This document shows positions 55,098 to 64,000 of a stretch of 64,000 nucleotides of DNA, piece after piece (positions within the stretch are counted from its first letter, which is position 1; each line of letters starts with the position of its first letter). The notes below the pieces were generated by a model, which did not search any database, had not been told where the DNA came from, and saw nothing but the letters and a program-made list of their open reading frames with translations. The stretch is from Cerasicoccus sp. TK19100 (lineage in GTDB: Bacteria; Verrucomicrobiota; Verrucomicrobiia; Opitutales; Cerasicoccaceae): assembly GCF_027257155.1 (NCBI RefSeq), contig NZ_JAPWDU010000006.1:248001-312000 (forward strand). Direction: 5' to 3'. A program made the position numbers and the translations under genes.

Positions 55098-58000
55098 TTA
55101 CCACTGGTAGGCGACGCTGAGCTTGCCGCCGTGGCTTTGAATCGTGTCGCCGAATTCGCCATTGTAGCGCCCTTGGATACTGATGTGCTCATTGAGATTC
55201 CATTGGAGCCCCGCTTCGACGCGGCCGAAGAAATCGTCGATCGGGATGTTCGACTCAAAGGGCGCGGCGCCCGCGGGAGCGGCAGTCAGGCGAGCCGTGG
55301 TGTTGTAGCTGTCGTCCACCGAATAACCTCCGGCCAGACCAACCCACCAGCGAATGTTCGCGGTCTTCGAAGTGTTGATGCGACCGCCGATTTCGATGCC
55401 GGGCAGCACCGTAAAGTTCGGCGTCGTGTCGCTGCTCACGGTGAGTCCGAGGCCATTGGGATTGGACTCGGTGTAGCCGTTGGCGAATACCGTTGTGGTG
55501 TCGAGTGAGAGGCTGGGGCGCAGGTAGTAATCGTCCCACGCGTAGGTGTATTTAACTTGGGCAAAGGCGCCGATACTCTGCTGTTTGGGGTCGGACTTCG
55601 CGATGCTGCTTACGCCGCCAGCGGTGACTTGGCGGTCCATGCTGTAGAAGCTGGCGCTGCCATGAATGGCACCCGCAAAGAGCCACGGGCCTCGCTGGTT
55701 CTTCAGTGTAATCGCGCCCACGGCGGATTGACCATGGCCACTGATTGCGCCCGTGCCGGAATCCATCCAACTGTATTCATAAGCGATGGCACCGCCGAGG
55801 AACCAGTTGTGGTCAATTTCTTTTTGGCCGCCCGCCTGCCACATGGTGTTGTTCACACGGAAACTGTCGACGCCGGGACTGGAGTCCTGATGCGTGGTGC
55901 CGCCGCTGCCGCCGGTCCACGTCGTTTCGTTTTCGTAGAGCTGAGCGGTGTCGCCAACAAAGAGCGGATAGCTGAGCACGCTCGACGCAAAGCGCTGCAT
56001 GTTCTGGAGTCTCGTTGCGCCAAACGCAGTGGAGACGCCCGGCGATAGAGAATTGAGCGTCTGGCTGTAAAGGGCAGGGTTGGTGCTGGCGGCTTGATCC
56101 AGAGCGGCGAAAGTTTCGGCCAGCGGTCCACTGCCACCATTATCCCAAATCGATTGCAGGTGCTGCGCCATGGCGCTTGCGTTCGGATTGAGCGCGATGC
56201 CTGGAGGGGTGAAGTCTGCCCCCTCAGCGCGCACGAAGACTTGGTTGTCCCGCTGTTCAGCAATGTATTGGAAGATCCCATCCTGCTCAGTCGCGGCGAT
56301 GCTTCCGGATAAAGCGCCGTCAACAATGACCACGGGATATTCGCGATCCGGCATCAGGCTGACCGCTTGGACATTGATGCCACCATCCAGCGTGGCGTCG
56401 CCCAGGATGTGGAGTTGGTCATAGAGCCCATGCTCGAAATCCACGTATGAGTAAATGGCGCCGGTCGGGCTTTGCTTGAAGTCGAACTGAACGGTCGTCT
56501 TTTGAAAATCTTCCGGGGTGCCCACACGCGGCTGACGGCGTAAGCCAGAGCCCAGGTAAAAATCTCCGGTATTGTGAATCTCAGCAAACATCTCCGGCCC
56601 GGCGTAAAACGTGCCCGCGTTGTTGACCTGAATGTCTGCCGAACCGTAGTTGGCGTTGACGCCATTGCCGATTGAGCCGTCGACCGTGCCGCCTTGAGCA
56701 ACATTTAAATTCATATTGCCCTCTGAGCCCCGTTCGAATTGGACGGCGTATTCGGCGCGAAGGTAGCCCGAGGCGCCCACGTTTACGGTATTGGCGTTGC
56801 CATGGATCACGTAGGCACCGGTGACGACGCCGACCAAGTTGCCATTTACGTCGATGGTGATGTCATTGCCGAATAGGGCCGGGCTGGTGCTTTGGGCGAG
56901 AACGCCGATCGAATTTTCGCCCCTGGTGGTGACCGCTCCATCAATGGTGATGTTGATATCGCCGCCAGAGGAAAGGGCGATGGGCTGGAAACCATTGGAA
57001 CCATAATACCAATCGGCCCCTTCCGTATAAATGCCTCCGCCGCCGCCGATGCTTTGGGCAATGATGCCATGCGCCCCGGCGCCCCCGGTAATGATTTCAC
57101 TGGTTTCGTCGAGGGAGATGTTTACAGTGGCTCCTTCGCCACTCGTGATTTGGCCTTGTATTGTGGCTAGCTTGGGAGCGCTCGAAGTCGAAGTGACCAA
57201 TCCGGAAATGCCGCCGCCGCCGCCGATGGATTGCGCCAAGACTCCATGTGCGTTGACGCCAGTCGTCTGAATCAAGCTTTGGTTGTCGAAGTTCAAATCG
57301 ACTTTGCCGCCATTGATCTCCTGACCGTCGGAATTGGCCAAAATCTCACCCTGCACCGGATTCACGACTGCGGCATAACCTCCGCTGCCGCCTATGGACT
57401 GAGCAAGGACGCCCATCGCGTTATCGCCATGCGTGTTGATGTTGAGGAACGACCCTTCGGAGATCGTAACGGTGTTGCCGTAACCGCTGGCGCCAGAAAT
57501 GGATGCATTACCCGCGACCTGAGTGGTGATCGAGCTGGCCGGAGCGTTAGCTGCGCTGCTGCCAGCGCCGCCAATGCCTCCACCCGCTCCGATGGATTGC
57601 AGGACGACTGCGTGCGCCGCCTGGCCGTAGGTGGTTATGAATCCATCGGCATTCAGCGTCACCGTGTCAGCATTGCCAGTGGCACCACCGCGGCCAACCT
57701 GGATGGTTCCGCTGGCGCTGTCTGAGCCATCCGCGCCAATGCCGCCGCCCCCTCCGATGCTTTGGGCCAGAATGCCAAAAGCGGAAAAGCCGCGGGTGTT
57801 GCCGTTGCCATCTTTTACGCCTGTATTGATTGTCCCATTCATCGTGACAGTGACTGAATTGCCATTGCCGTTCCCCCCGTCACGTCCACCGATGAGGTAG
57901 ACTTTATCGAAATCACTGTCGATTGAGGTGCCATTACCACCCAGCATATTCGTGCTTTGGGAGCCGGTGGGAATCGCGGTTCCGGCCTTGCCGCCACCAC

Positions 58001-61000
58001 CGCCGATTGACTGCGCCAGAATAGCGTGCGCCCAGTCACCCCGGGTGGTAATGGAGCCGCCCAGCTCGGCATTGACAACGCCGCCGTGACCATCGCTACC
58101 AGTATTGTAGGAGCCGAGTTGTAGGTTCGCGTAAAGTGGGATGGGCAGGTATAGCTGCAACGTTGAGTTGATGAATGCCCGCAAGCCTTCAGATTCCAGG
58201 ACCACAGGGTTATCCGCCGAGGCATCTGAGCCCGCACTGCCGGCAATGCCGCCCCCGCCGCCAATCGCCTGCACGATCAGGCCAACGGCGTCGTTGCCAT
58301 AAGTATTGATGCCGCCATTGATCGTCGCCGTAGCGCTGCCAGCAGTGCCGCCATATCCACCTGTCGCGCCGAGCCCGATATTGAGCAGGCCTTCCGGTTG
58401 CAATGAGAAAGGCCCATTGCCGATTTCGATGTTCGTGGTGCCACGCAGGGAAATCATGCCGCCCTGGGATGTGCCACCCCCACCACCAATACTTTGGGCG
58501 ACTGCTCCGTGGGAGGAAGAGCCGTAGGTGACGATAGCATTGTTGGCGTCGGTAGTCACGCTGGCGTCCCCGCCATTGCCGCCGGCGCCGCCTTGTGAGC
58601 CAACCACGATCGTTGCGCCAACGGACTCGGTGTTTCCATAGCCCGCTGTGGTGCCGCTGCCGACGCCGGCATTGCCACCACCGCCCCCTACGGATTGTGC
58701 GGTGATGCCGTTGGAGTAATCGCCATACGTAGTGACGACATTATCGGGCGTATTGGCCGTGCTGGTGGAACTCCCGCCGCCCATAGTCACGTTCACTCGC
58801 CCACCATAACCGGCGGCGCCGCCATTGCCACCGTTGGCGACCGAGAGTTGCGCTGAATAGGTTCGGTCAAAGTTATTGTCATCGCCGCCGCCATCATCAT
58901 CTTCACCGCCGAGGATACCGGTGTCGCTGATGCGGACATACTGCACGGTAGTCGCGAGCGCTGTAGAATCACCCCCATGGCCGCCGCCACCACCGATGCC
59001 CTGCGCCAAGACGCCATGCGAGCCCTGACCCTGAGTTTGTATGTTCGTGTTGTTCTGAATGTTCACGAAAACGCCGTCGCTGGTGTCGGCATCATACGAA
59101 CTGCCTGCGGCATTGCCCGCCACTCCGCCCGAGCCTCCATGGCTCAGGGCAAGCGACGCGGCAAAGGAGGCGCCTTCTTCATTGGTGGGCAGACCAATGT
59201 TCACCGCCTCGGCAAAGGATGATCCGCCTGCGCCGCCACCGCCGCCGATGGACTGCGCCAGGATGCCGATTGCGTCCGAGGGCAGGACGTTCATTGCGGT
59301 GGGTGGAGGCGTTACAAATTGACCAGTCAAGATATTACCACCATCGGTCGTTACGCTGACATTGCCGCCTGCCCCACCTCCGCCACCGGATCCGCCAACC
59401 GCGACGCCGCCGCCGATTTCAATGCCGACTTCCAGTGCATAAGCGGCGCCGCCGGACCCACCGCCGCCGCCAATCGACTGCGCGGTGATGCCGCGCGCGT
59501 TAAAGTTGTTGGTTGAAATATTGCTGCTGCTCGTAATGTCGACATCTCCACCAGCGCCGCCAGCGCCGCCTGAGCCTCCAATGGCGAGAACGAAGTTGGC
59601 GGAAGACGAAGTCGCGCTGCCAGCATTACCGCCGCCACCACCAATCGATTGGACAATCAGGCCGTTGGATTGCGACCCCAGGGTTTCGATGACGCCATCA
59701 TCATTCATCATTACCGTGATGTCGCCACCAGAGCCGCCGCCGCCCGTGTTACTGCCTCCGATTGAGAGGATGCCGGTGCTCGAACCGCCATCGCCGCCGC
59801 CGCCACCAATTGATTGGATAATGGCACCATGAGCATAGCTGCTTTGTGTGGATATCCAGCCGTCGTTGGTAAAATTGATTGCCCCGCCGTTGGAGGCTGC
59901 TCCGCCGCTGCCGCCGATGGAGGCAATCGAGTCCTCGTCGATGCCTGCAGCGCCGCCAGTCCCGCCGAGCGAGGTGATGAGGGCTCCGTAGGATGTTTCA
60001 CCATTGGTATGAATGTAGCCGGTATTCGTCAGCTTGATTTCACCTACCGAGCCGGAGTTGCCGCCTGGTTGCTGTTGGGAATAAAATATTGAGGAGTTAA
60101 GGCCGGAGTTGCCGCCCGCGCCGGAGTTCGCCAGCCCGTAGATTGCATACGAGCTGCTGCCTGCGGTGGAAATCGTTCCATCGTTTTCAATGGTGATCGT
60201 GCCCGTCGTGCCTCCCGTGCCCGCCATGCCATCACTGCCATTGCCCTGAACGCGGGCCCCGCCGTCGCCGCCGCTACCGCTCAAGCTCCGGGCGATGATG
60301 CCGAGGCTGTTGTCGCCCGAAGTCGAGACCGAGGACGCGTTGTCGATAGTGATCGTGGTTGCGCCGGTGGAGCCGCCGTTTCCGCCATTGCCTCCATCGC
60401 CATGGAAGAGGCCTTTAAATTCACCGCCATCGCCGCCATTACCACCGCTGGTTTCTGTAATGACGCCGTGGCTGCCGTTGTCGGTCGTTTGCACCGCTGC
60501 GCCGCCCAGAACTTCAACATCGATTTCGCCGCCTTGGCCGCCGGCTCCGCCAGCGCCAGCGGTTCCAGAGGAGCCTACTGCGCTCAGTGCGCCGGCATCT
60601 CCGCCATTACCGCCCTGGCTAAACGCGACGATGCCATGAGATGTCAGGCCATCGGTTTTCAGCGAAATGATCCCATCCACTTTCACTTGAGCTTCTCCCG
60701 CGTTGCCGCCCGCGCCGCCATCGCCGACCACGCCGCCGAAGTCGGGGGTGTAGTCGTTGGTGTAGCCGCCATTGCCTGCGACATTGCTCGCTTCCAGGCC
60801 GACGGCGTAGTCGCCATTGGTTGAGTAATCGACGGTCGAAAAAGCGAATTGGTCGGTGAGCAGTTTGATTTGCGCAGTGCCGGTGTCGCCCCCGTCGCCC
60901 GCAAAGCTGTGGTCCTGATTGACGCCGCCATTGCCGCCGTTGCCTGCGAGGTTGCGCAACTGGGCAAGGCCCAGGTAGTCGCCCGTTACCTGAATCGGCG

Positions 61001-61988
61001 CGTCAGTAATGCTGATGTAAGAAGTGTAGCCAGCCGCCGCATCTCCGCCTTGGCCGCCTGTGCTTTTGTCGTTGCCACCATAAGCAGCGCCGCCTTGGCC
61101 GCCTTGAGTCAACCCACCGATTGCTGCGCCGGTCACCGTTTGCCCGGAGCCCGATGAGGCGACGGATAGCGTGATCGGGGCTGTACTGGTGATCTCCACC
61201 TGCTGCGTGGAGCCGCCCTGACCACCATTATCATTATCTTCGCTGGAGGCGACGCCGTTGCCGCCAACGCTGGATGCGAAGATACCGTAAACTTCGGTTG
61301 GGCTGTCCGTGGATGTGTTGGTGGCAGTAAATCCGGTGAGCTGGATGTTCGCACTGCTGTCCAAGATGACTTCACCACCACTGCCACCGTGATTGCCGTT
61401 TGCCGCATCACCGGCGTTACCGCCTTTGGACTGAGCGAGGACGCCATAAAGTGACGCGGTGCTGGAAAGCGATCCGCCATCGGTGGCTTGAATATCCCAG
61501 CCGCTTCCCACGCTGATGTCACCGCCATGACCGCCATCCTGCCCCGTGCCGTCGTTTGCGCCATTACCGCCAAATGAAAAAGTGGAGAACATCGCCAAGC
61601 CGGCATTGTAAGATCCGTAGGCGTAGAGGCTCGAGAAGTTGTTTGAATAAACCGTGCCTGAGTCTGGGCCGTCCTGGTTGGATACGCCATTGCCTGCCGC
61701 CGCTTTTACCAGAAAGAGCTGCGTATACTCGGAGATGTCACTATTGGTCAGCGTGAGCGAGTTGAGAGTCTCGGCGCTGGAGAATCCGCCTGAAGGTTGC
61801 CCGGCGTCGCCCTGTGAAATGATCGAAAGGGCGTAGGGTTCGTTGCTCGCATTGACCGTGGTCTGATTTTCAAAACTGGCTGGAGTCGTTGGGTCTGGGG
61901 CGTTGTAAGTTACGGGCGATTGCGCTGCGAGGGACACAGGCAGCAGAAGGACGCCAATACAGCGTGGAAACGGCGATTCATCGAGCAT
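55098..61988 (-). CDS. Giant glycine-rich autotransporter
   Basis: 2296 residues with a signal peptide (MLDESPFPRCIGVLLLPVSLAA). The passenger is a low-complexity beta-helix: about 14 copies of QSIGGGGG-type turns (AQSIGGGGGSGGAA, VQAIGGGGGIAGSA and others) spaced by about 50-90 residues, separated by GNGGDGG/GGSGGAGG runs and ITTYG/HGVLA strands. The C-terminal roughly 290 residues are an autotransporter barrel (WQAGGQKEIDHNWFLGGAIAYEYSW ... KLSVAYQW, ending in Trp). It probably serves adhesion or surface display. It converges on the tamB-tamA pair, 45 bp apart at the 3' ends. Confidence 0.9.
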   Translation of the reverse strand: MLDESPFPRCIGVLLLPVSLAAQSPVTYNAPDPTTPASFENQTTVNASNEPYALSIISQGDAGQPSGGFSSAETLNSLTLTNSDISEYTQLFLVKAAAGNGVSNQDGPDSGTVYSNNFSSLYAYGSYNAGLAMFSTFSFGGNGANDGTGQDGGHGGDISVGSGWDIQATDGGSLSSTASLYGVLAQSKGGNAGDAANGNHGGSGGEVILDSSANIQLTGFTATNTSTDSPTEVYGIFASSVGGNGVASSEDNDNGGQGGSTQQVEITSTAPITLSVASSGSGQTVTGAAIGGLTQGGQGGAAYGGNDKSTGGQGGDAAAGYTSYISITDAPIQVTGDYLGLAQLRNLAGNGGNGGVNQDHSFAGDGGDTGTAQIKLLTDQFAFSTVDYSTNGDYAVGLEASNVAGNGGYTNDYTPDFGGVVGDGGAGGNAGEAQVKVDGIISLKTDGLTSHGIVAFSQGGNGGDAGALSAVGSSGTAGAGGAGGQGGEIDVEVLGGAAVQTTDNGSHGVITETSGGNGGDGGEFKGLFHGDGGNGGNGGSTGATTITIDNASSVSTSGDNSLGIIARSLSGSGGDGGARVQGNGSDGMAGTGGTTGTITIENDGTISTAGSSSYAIYGLANSGAGGNSGLNSSIFYSQQQPGGNSGSVGEIKLTNTGYIHTNGETSYGALITSLGGTGGAAGIDEDSIASIGGSGGAASNGGAINFTNDGWISTQSSYAHGAIIQSIGGGGGDGGSSTGILSIGGSNTGGGGSGGDITVMMNDDGVIETLGSQSNGLIVQSIGGGGGNAGSATSSSANFVLAIGGSGGAGGAGGDVDITSSSNISTNNFNARGITAQSIGGGGGSGGAAYALEVGIEIGGGVAVGGSGGGGGAGGNVSVTTDGGNILTGQFVTPPPTAMNVLPSDAIGILAQSIGGGGGAGGSSFAEAVNIGLPTNEEGASFAASLALSHGGSGGVAGNAAGSSYDADTSDGVFVNIQNNTNIQTQGQGSHGVLAQGIGGGGGHGGDSTALATTVQYVRISDTGILGGEDDDGGGDDNNFDRTYSAQLSVANGGNGGAAGYGGRVNVTMGGGSSTSTANTPDNVVTTYGDYSNGITAQSVGGGGGNAGVGSGTTAGYGNTESVGATIVVGSQGGAGGNGGDASVTTDANNAIVTYGSSSHGAVAQSIGGGGGTSQGGMISLRGTTNIEIGNGPFSLQPEGLLNIGLGATGGYGGTAGSATATINGGINTYGNDAVGLIVQAIGGGGGIAGSAGSDASADNPVVLESEGLRAFINSTLQLYLPIPLYANLQLGSYNTGSDGHGGVVNAELGGSITTRGDWAHAILAQSIGGGGGKAGTAIPTGSQSTNMLGGNGTSIDSDFDKVYLIGGRDGGNGNGNSVTVTMNGTINTGVKDGNGNTRGFSAFGILAQSIGGGGGIGADGSDSASGTIQVGRGGATGNADTVTLNADGFITTYGQAAHAVVLQSIGAGGGIGGAGSSAANAPASSITTQVAGNASISGASGYGNTVTISEGSFLNINTHGDNAMGVLAQSIGGSGGYAAVVNPVQGEILANSDGQEINGGKVDLNFDNQSLIQTTGVNAHGVLAQSIGGGGGISGLVTSTSSAPKLATIQGQITSGEGATVNISLDETSEIITGGAGAHGIIAQSIGGGGGIYTEGADWYYGSNGFQPIALSSGGDINITIDGAVTTRGENSIGVLAQSTSPALFGNDITIDVNGNLVGVVTGAYVIHGNANTVNVGASGYLRAEYAVQFERGSEGNMNLNVAQGGTVDGSIGNGVNANYGSADIQVNNAGTFYAGPEMFAEIHNTGDFYLGSGLRRQPRVGTPEDFQKTTVQFDFKQSPTGAIYSYVDFEHGLYDQLHILGDATLDGGINVQAVSLMPDREYPVVIVDGALSGSIAATEQDGIFQYIAEQRDNQVFVRAEGADFTPPGIALNPNASAMAQHLQSIWDNGGSGPLAETFAALDQAASTNPALYSQTLNSLSPGVSTAFGATRLQNMQRFASSVLSYPLFVGDTAQLYENETTWTGGSGGTTHQDSSPGVDSFRVNNTMWQAGGQKEIDHNWFLGGAIAYEYSWMDSGTGAISGHGQSAVGAITLKNQRGPWLFAGAIHGSASFYSMDRQVTAGGVSSIAKSDPKQQSIGAFAQVKYTYAWDDYYLRPSLSLDTTTVFANGYTESNPNGLGLTVSSDTTPNFTVLPGIEIGGRINTSKTANIRWWVGLAGGYSVDDSYNTTARLTAAPAGAAPFESNIPIDDFFGRVEAGLQWNLNEHISIQGRYNGEFGDTIQSHGGKLSVAYQW

Positions 61989-62195
61989 TACAGCGTGAAT
62001 TGAGTTAGTAGGTACGAAATCCTTATGAAATTACGGCCAAAAGGTAAATTGCTAATCGCAATTAGAGTAGCGAATGTATGGATTTATTTCACATTTCGGG
62101 CGGATAGATTTAGATCGTTGGATATGGTTTAGCTAGAGTCAGATTTATTTGCCGGGGGCAGGTGTGGTATCTTGCGATACTTGCAGAATAACCCC

Positions 62196-63701
62196 ATGAG
62201 ACTTTTCACAATCCTATTTCTTGCCAGTGGTATTGCTTCACTCGCGAACGCCGTGGACATAGCCTACAATGACCCGCGGATTGAGGTGGATGGCGCTTTG
62301 ATCGTTAAAGATACAGGTTCAAGCCTGCACTTTCAGCGCTTCACGGACTACCTCCATGCGCGTCAGCGTGCCGACGGTTCCAACATCACCAAAGCGTTTT
62401 ACAATGACCTCAAAGCGGCATCGGCCAGCGGTGTTTTGCTGCGCTTCACGACGAGCAGCCCGACAGTGCAAGTGCATTTGAACGAGATCGATTTCCAATC
62501 GCGTGCACCGCAGTTGGGCATCATTCAAAACGGAGACAACGACAACATCACAGAGTTTAACCCGGGCTCGAATCCTGGCGCTTTCACCTTGTTGGTGGAC
62601 TCGGTGGATCCGGGTAATGCCGTGACCTACGAAGTGGTTTTGCCGAGCTGGGCGAACGTGGACTTCACCGGGCTTACGCTCGCGGATGGCTATGATCTGG
62701 CGGACAATCCCGTCGAGGATAAGCCGATTTACGCGGCCTTTGGCGATTCGATTACTCATGGCACGGGGCAGGGTTGCAAAGCCTACCAGACATACCCGTT
62801 TCGTCTGGCTGAGGCCAACGGTTGGCAGCTGTTTAACTTCGCCATTGGTGGTTCGACGACTACGCCAGAGATCGCGGACGTGCTCGACGAAACCGTCGTG
62901 ACGACGTGGGCGAACGGCAAGCCCGACATTATTACGATTCTCTGGGGCTACAACGACTGCCAGAACAAGAGCTTCACGCTCGATGACTACCGCGCACGCT
63001 ATACGGCATTTCTGGCTGATGTGCTGGCGCATTGTCCGGAGGCCCGGGTGTTCTGCATCAAGCCGACGGCGACTACCGATCCTGAGGGCGCGACCGTCGA
63101 TGGCGTGGATAAACACATCGATCATTACCGCGACATGGTCGAGGCGATCGTGCTTGAATTTCAAAGCGAAGGGCATGACCGGCTTTACTTGATCGACGGC
63201 CAGGCGATCACGAAAGAAGACGAGCTGCTCGATGCCGTGCACTTTACGCCGGAGGGTGCCCAGACCATTGCGGACGAACTGGACAAGGCGATCAACAGCG
63301 TGCTCAATGGCGGCCTTTCATTGAACGACTGGCTGCAGGACAACGGCCTCACGCTGGCGCAATTGGAGGAAGACGAGAATCACAATGGACTGCCCAATGC
63401 ACTGGAGTTTCTAATGAGCGAAAATCCGTCTTTGGTGAATACGGATACAGTGCGACCCGGGCTTCAACTAAGCGCTGGTAATCAGTTGGCGATCCATTTT
63501 GAGCGACCGTATGGTGTGCTGGATGACGGAGTGAGTGTCACCTTGCAAGGCAGCGCGAACCTCGTGGATTGGGACCCGGTTGCCTCAACGTTGACCACGC
63601 TCTACCAAGGCAATGGTGTGTGGCGCTACGCCTACCAGCAAACGGCATCTATTCACGAAGGTGGCCTGCCTTACGTGCGCTTGCAGATTTCTGTTAATTA
63701 G
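62196..63701 (+). CDS. Secreted SGNH/GDSL hydrolase
   Basis: 502 residues from the ATG at 62196 (MRLFTILFLASGIASLANA, a signal peptide; an upstream TTG at 62172 is also in frame). An N-terminal beta domain (about 20-175) precedes the SGNH domain with all four blocks: AAFGDSITHG (Ser185), FAIGGSTTTPE, ILWGYNDCQNK and DAVHFTPEG with the Asp-His pair. The C-terminal region carries DWLQDNGLTLAQLEEDENHNGLPNALEFLM, a calcium-like/dockerin-type motif common in secreted PVC proteins. Probably an acetyl-xylan or other carbohydrate esterase; substrate unknown. Confidence 0.85.
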   Translation: MRLFTILFLASGIASLANAVDIAYNDPRIEVDGALIVKDTGSSLHFQRFTDYLHARQRADGSNITKAFYNDLKAASASGVLLRFTTSSPTVQVHLNEIDFQSRAPQLGIIQNGDNDNITEFNPGSNPGAFTLLVDSVDPGNAVTYEVVLPSWANVDFTGLTLADGYDLADNPVEDKPIYAAFGDSITHGTGQGCKAYQTYPFRLAEANGWQLFNFAIGGSTTTPEIADVLDETVVTTWANGKPDIITILWGYNDCQNKSFTLDDYRARYTAFLADVLAHCPEARVFCIKPTATTDPEGATVDGVDKHIDHYRDMVEAIVLEFQSEGHDRLYLIDGQAITKEDELLDAVHFTPEGAQTIADELDKAINSVLNGGLSLNDWLQDNGLTLAQLEEDENHNGLPNALEFLMSENPSLVNTDTVRPGLQLSAGNQLAIHFERPYGVLDDGVSVTLQGSANLVDWDPVASTLTTLYQGNGVWRYAYQQTASIHEGGLPYVRLQISVN

Positions 63702-63729
63702 CTTCATACCCAGCCACTGAGGCATTGCT

Positions 63730-63769
63730 ATTTTCGCATTGCGAAAATCTCTGGGTGAAGCGGCACGTT
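63730..63769 (-). other. Double-hairpin element after the reductase stop codon (copy 3 of 3)
   Basis: Reading the minus strand from the TGA at 63770: TGAAACG/CGCTTCA (one G-T wobble, overlapping the stop codon; 63756-63772), linker CCCAGAG, then ATTTTCGC/GCGAAAAT (63730-63748). Same linker and spacing as at 1562-1604 and 16636-16677, different stem bases. Confidence 0.75.
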
Positions 63770-64000
63770 TCAGCGGAACGCGAAGTCTTCGGAAATGATG
63801 CGTTCGCGGGGGAGGCCGAGCTCGAGGAATTGCTTGGTGAAGGCTTTGTTGAACGGCGTGGTGCCGCAGAGCATGACAGCGTAGTCGTCGATGTCGCCAA
63901 TGGATTCGTGGATCTGCTGCGCGGTCAGTCGCCCCTTTTGCTTTGTAATCCAAAGTTCGTAGTCGATGTAGGAATCTGCCTGCTGATAGCGTGCGCGGAT
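63770..64000 (-). CDS. Flavodoxin/ferredoxin reductase-like protein, C-terminal part
   Basis: The last 76 residues of a gene entering from the right edge. It reads QADSYIDYELWITKQKGRLTAQQIHESIGDIDDYAVMLCGTTPFNKAFTKQFLELGLPRERIISEDFAFR. The VMLCGTTPFNKAF...LGLPRERIISEDF pattern is the end of the NAD(P)-binding domain of ferredoxin-reductase (FNR) family oxidoreductases. Most of the protein, including the FAD and NAD sites, is outside the window, so the exact function cannot be given. Confidence 0.7.
   Translation of the reverse strand: MRARYQQADSYIDYELWITKQKGRLTAQQIHESIGDIDDYAVMLCGTTPFNKAFTKQFLELGLPRERIISEDFAFR

Overview
The window is a high-GC, Gram-negative chromosomal segment. Outer-membrane proteins (OprB-like porin, BamA/TamA-type barrel, autotransporter), a sulfatase, a polysaccharide-deacetylase fusion and a dense load of intergenic palindromic repeats suggest a marine or polysaccharide-degrading bacterium of the PVC group, most likely Verrucomicrobiota (Opitutae-like). 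That placement is inference from gene content; no rRNA or tRNA gene was seen. Both ends cut genes: a tRNA-dihydrouridine synthase on the left and a flavodoxin/ferredoxin reductase-like protein on the right.

Layout. 1-7.2 kb is housekeeping: Dus, a bifunctional-nuclease-fold protein, a CorA-type channel, a XerC/D recombinase, a methyltransferase, threonine synthase and a PPOX-fold flavoprotein. 7.2-10.2 kb is a repeat island: a RAYT (REP-associated Y1 transposase) between inverted REP sequences beside a truncated NTF2-like gene, a 119-bp higher-order tandem repeat, and a 23-bp hairpin array next to aroK. 11-16.3 kb holds a zinc-ribbon membrane protein and a 1375-residue secreted protein with a divergent NodB domain. 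16.7-19.7 kb is uppS-cdsA-ispC. 19.9-22.5 kb is a sulfatase and a HAD phosphatase. 22.5-28.7 kb is a glycerol locus, glpF-glpK-oprB-glpD, with a divergent DeoR-type regulator. 28.9-30.8 kb is an ankyrin protein. 31-44 kb is a urea-assimilation locus: a GntR/FCD regulator, then (all minus strand) an outer-membrane protein, urtABCDE, urea carboxylase and allophanate hydrolase. 44-49 kb has dinB, small hypothetical genes, a second 23-bp hairpin array, and dnaX with a nine-adenine slippery run. 49-62 kb is a tamB-tamA pair facing a 2296-residue glycine-rich autotransporter, followed by an SGNH hydrolase.

How it works together. Urea is imported by UrtABCDE and split by the ATP-dependent urea carboxylase/allophanate hydrolase route rather than by urease. 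Palindromes of the TTGTATACAA type lie upstream of the regulator, the first gene of the operon and the hydrolase gene, suggesting one GntR regulon. Glycerol enters by a porin and GlpF, is phosphorylated by GlpK and oxidised by GlpD. The TamA/TamB pair is a plausible assembly machine for the adjacent autotransporter.

The most unusual non-coding signals are the two 23-bp hairpin arrays downstream of aroK and dnaX, a two-hairpin element directly after the stop codons of three genes with compensatory stem changes, symmetric 9-bp repeat leaders in front of thrC and its divergent neighbour, and the A9 run in dnaX placed where slippage would yield a gamma-like clamp-loader subunit.
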